Positions 7,061-8,909 of a stretch of 8,909 bases of DNA are shown here, piece by piece. A model generated the notes under the pieces. That model searched no databases. It was not told the origin of the DNA and saw nothing but the letters and a program-made list of their open reading frames with translations. The DNA comes from Methylococcales bacterium (GTDB lineage Bacteria; Pseudomonadota; Gammaproteobacteria; Methylococcales; Methylomonadaceae). The stretch spans positions 1-8,909 of the forward strand of contig JAGLUC010000259.1 of assembly GCA_023134955.1 (NCBI GenBank), written 5' to 3'. How positions within the stretch are numbered: position 1 is the first letter of the stretch; each line of letters opens with the position of its first letter. Both the position numbers and the translations under genes were made by a program.

Positions 7061-7066
7061 GAGGGG
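7061..7066 (+). promoter_or_regulatory. Shine-Dalgarno of arsM
   Basis: GAGGGG lies 5 bases before the ATG at 7072 and is among the strongest ribosome-binding sites in the window, matching the start that gives an intact methyltransferase N-terminus. Confidence 0.6.
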
Positions 7067-7071
7067 ATTAC

Positions 7072-8118
7072 ATGAGTAACGCGACAATAAGTGAATCGGT
7101 ACAAAATTATTATGGAGAAGTGCTTCAGTCTAGTGAAGATTTGAAAACCAGTGCATGTTGCACACTAGATGCAATGCCTGTTCATTTGCGTTCATTGTTG
7201 GCAGATATACATCCAGAAGTTGTAGCTCGTTATTATGGCTGTGGCTCTCCTTTACCTCCAGTTTTGGAGGGCTGTACTGTATTGGATCTTGGATGTGGTA
7301 CAGGGCGCGATTGTTATTTACTCTCTCGCTTAGTCGGTGAATCAGGGCAGGTGATTGGTGTCGATATGACCGAGCAACAACTGGCTATCGCAAAGCAACA
7401 TTGTGACTGGCATGCCGAGCGTTATGGTTATGCAGAATCTAATGTGTCATTTAAATTAGGACAAATTGAAGACCTGGCTGCAGCGGGTATTGCTGATAAT
7501 TCAATAGATGTGGTGGTGTCAAACTGCGTGGTTAATTTGTCAGCCAATAAACAACAAGTTCTGTCCGAAATATTACGAGTGCTTAAACCAGGTGGGGAGA
7601 TTTATTTTTCAGACGTTTATGCTGATAGACGAATTCCGGAAAAACTTAAAGCAGATCCCGTATTGCTAGGTGAATGTCTAGGTGGTGCTTTATATTGGGA
7701 AGATTTTCGCCGTATGATGCAAAGTATGGGCTGTCCTGATGTTCGAGTGGTAAAAGAAACGCCCATTGCATTAGATGATCCAGAGGTATCTAATAAAATT
7801 GGTATGGTTAATTTCACCTCAATTACCATCCGTGCATTTAAGGTTCCACTAGAAGATCGTTGTGAAGATTTCGGACAGGTCGCTGTTTATAAAGGAACCA
7901 TAGCAGAGCATCCACACAGTTTTGATTTAGATGACCATCATCATTTTGAAAAAGGTAAACCGTTACGTGTGTGCGGTAATACTTCAGATATGCTGGCATT
8001 AAGTCGTTATGCTGAACACTTTGATATTTGGGGCGATAAATCCACTCATTTTGGCTTGTTTGATTGTGCACCACCCAATACCAAGTTATCACTAGAATCT
8101 GGCGCGGCTTGCTGCTGA
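7072..8118 (+). CDS. arsM: Arsenite S-adenosylmethionine methyltransferase, AS3MT/ArsM type
   Basis: This 348-residue cytoplasmic enzyme is predicted to transfer methyl groups from S-adenosylmethionine to trivalent arsenic. The SAM-binding site is LDLGCGTGRDCYLLSRLVGE (71-90), followed by GVDMT. The arsenic-site cysteines known from AS3MT all have counterparts: C29/C30 in SACCT, C57 in YYGCGSP, C152 in VVSNCVVNLS and C202 in GECLGGALYW. YFSDVYADRRIPE and GECLGGALYW are strikingly like the animal AS3MT proteins. A C-terminal domain follows, and the protein ends in AACC, a cysteine pair also typical of the family. No ArsR gene or arsenite efflux gene is nearby. The neighbours are a sigma/anti-sigma pair and a TIGR04282 transferase, which points to an organoarsenic product such as an arsenosugar instead of simple volatilisation. 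Confidence 0.94.
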   Translation: MSNATISESVQNYYGEVLQSSEDLKTSACCTLDAMPVHLRSLLADIHPEVVARYYGCGSPLPPVLEGCTVLDLGCGTGRDCYLLSRLVGESGQVIGVDMTEQQLAIAKQHCDWHAERYGYAESNVSFKLGQIEDLAAAGIADNSIDVVVSNCVVNLSANKQQVLSEILRVLKPGGEIYFSDVYADRRIPEKLKADPVLLGECLGGALYWEDFRRMMQSMGCPDVRVVKETPIALDDPEVSNKIGMVNFTSITIRAFKVPLEDRCEDFGQVAVYKGTIAEHPHSFDLDDHHHFEKGKPLRVCGNTSDMLALSRYAEHFDIWGDKSTHFGLFDCAPPNTKLSLESGAACC

Positions 8119-8136
8119 TTTTATGATTCAATTTGT

Positions 8137-8817
8137 TTGCCATTTTCTGTTGCCGTGAGTGGTGCAATTGCGGTCTTTGTAAAAACACCTGGGCTTTCAC
8201 CTGTTAAGACTCGCCTGGCAGTTAAATTAGGTCAGCAATCAGCAGAAGCATTTCATCTGGCTTCTGCTCAAGCGGTTTCCTCAGTCGTCCAACAATTGAG
8301 TGATATTCAGGCTTATTATGCGGTAGCAGAACAATCTGCCTTAAATCATAATTATTGGCAGGCTCTTCCTTGTCTTTGGCAAGGCGAGGGAGGTCTTGGT
8401 GCGCGGATGGCTCATATCTACCAACGCTTATTAGCCAAGCATGATTTTGTTATCCTGGTAGGTGCAGATATACCTCAAATGACCTTACCAATGCTATTCT
8501 CCGCATCCGCCTGGTTGTCTGATAATAAGCCACAATTAGCTTTTGCTCCAAGTGATGATGGTGGCTTTTGGTTATTTGGAGGCAATTGTAATATTCCTCA
8601 AACTATTTGGATAGATGTCAAATATAGTGTTGCTGATACAGGTGATCAGTTTCTTGAAAAAGTGCAACAATTGGGTGATGTTAAAATATTGGATTCATTG
8701 CGTGACGTTGATGAGCTAAGTGACTTGATTCTATTGCAAAAAACATTATTTAAATTAAAAGATCCAGTGCCAGAACAGCAAGCATTAATTCATTTCTTAG
8801 ATTCATTATCTATATAA
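8137..8817 (+). CDS. TIGR04282/DUF2064 GT-A-fold transferase, associated with arsenosugar biosynthesis
   Basis: This 226-residue soluble protein of the GT-A nucleotidyl/glycosyltransferase fold belongs to a family annotated as arsenosugar-biosynthesis glycosyltransferase (formerly rSAM/selenodomain-associated transferase 1). Its signature motifs are present in order: FVKTPGLSPVKTRLA (14-28), QGEGGLGARM (82-91), VGADIP (108-113, in place of the more usual GTD/GSD) and PSDDGGFWLFGG (138-149). The real reaction and substrate are unproven. The start is ambiguous. TTG at 8137 gives the longest form, while GTG at 8155 gives the N-terminus MSGAIAVFVKTP, closer to the usual family length; neither has a Shine-Dalgarno. 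The reading frame is the same as arsM, separated from it by a single TGA and six codons, so translation probably depends on ribosomes leaving arsM. Confidence 0.88.
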   Translation: MPFSVAVSGAIAVFVKTPGLSPVKTRLAVKLGQQSAEAFHLASAQAVSSVVQQLSDIQAYYAVAEQSALNHNYWQALPCLWQGEGGLGARMAHIYQRLLAKHDFVILVGADIPQMTLPMLFSASAWLSDNKPQLAFAPSDDGGFWLFGGNCNIPQTIWIDVKYSVADTGDQFLEKVQQLGDVKILDSLRDVDELSDLILLQKTLFKLKDPVPEQQALIHFLDSLSI

Positions 8818-8886
8818 TTCAGTATCTATTAACCGTCCCAAAAGTTCAGACAGGGTATTTCGACACTCTTTTATTAACACATAGTG

Positions 8887-8909
8887 TAGCCCGTATGAAA
8901 CGAAGTGTA
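8887..8909 (+). repeat. Left part of a REP-like palindromic element, cut by the window edge
   Basis: TAGCCCGTATGAAACGAAG resembles the left arm of a common intergenic palindrome of the form CCCGTATGAA(G/A)CGAAG...ATACGGG found in many gammaproteobacterial genomes. The right arm, expected to read ATACGGG, would begin just past the window end. The call relies on resemblance and cannot be completed from this window. The 69 bases between the last gene and this element hold no clear hairpin or terminator. Confidence 0.4.

Noticed and set aside
8113..8160. TGA at the end of arsM as a selenocysteine codon following Cys-Cys
   Set aside because: The AACC ending is normal for this enzyme family and no convincing SECIS-like hairpin follows the TGA.
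7838..8200. Minus-strand open frame of 120 codons over the arsM 3' end
   Set aside because: It overlaps a clearly recognised gene, has no recognisable domain and no supporting ribosome-binding context.

Overview
The window is an AT-rich stretch of bacterial chromosome. Its proteins look gammaproteobacterial: a UvrA N-terminus, a YajR-type transporter, a DUF547 protein and a TIGR02943-like ECF sigma factor. Short palindromic intergenic elements add a hint of a methanotroph-like lineage (Methylococcales), but that placement is an inference from style and not proven by any gene here. Every gap between genes is under 150 bases. I see no tRNA, rRNA, CRISPR array, insertion sequence or prophage gene.

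Left part (1-1660): the start of uvrA runs leftward out of the window. Divergent from it is a YajR-like major facilitator transporter with a C-terminal YAM domain, starting at a TTG codon behind a strong Shine-Dalgarno. No consensus LexA box lies between the two genes.

Middle part (1805-5212): a two-gene signalling unit. A secreted sugar-type (RbsB/LuxP-like) periplasmic binding protein is followed after 3 bases by a membrane-anchored GGDEF-EAL protein with a large periplasmic sensor region. No permease or ATPase gene is present, so the binding protein most likely feeds ligand information to the c-di-GMP enzyme and does not serve transport.

Right part (5219-8817): five co-oriented genes. They encode an exported DUF547 protein, an ECF sigma factor, a small soluble zinc-finger anti-sigma factor, an AS3MT/ArsM-type arsenite methyltransferase with all four expected cysteines, and a TIGR04282/DUF2064 GT-A transferase of the family tied to arsenosugar biosynthesis. 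A TGTAAG-N16-CGAC motif sits just upstream of the DUF547 gene and looks like an ECF promoter, suggesting that the sigma factor drives its own cluster. The natural reading is an organoarsenic (arsenosugar-type) pathway under sigma/anti-sigma control instead of the usual ArsR control. The radical SAM partner ArsS and the second glycosyltransferase are not in the window and may lie beyond its right edge, which ends inside what looks like a REP-like palindrome.
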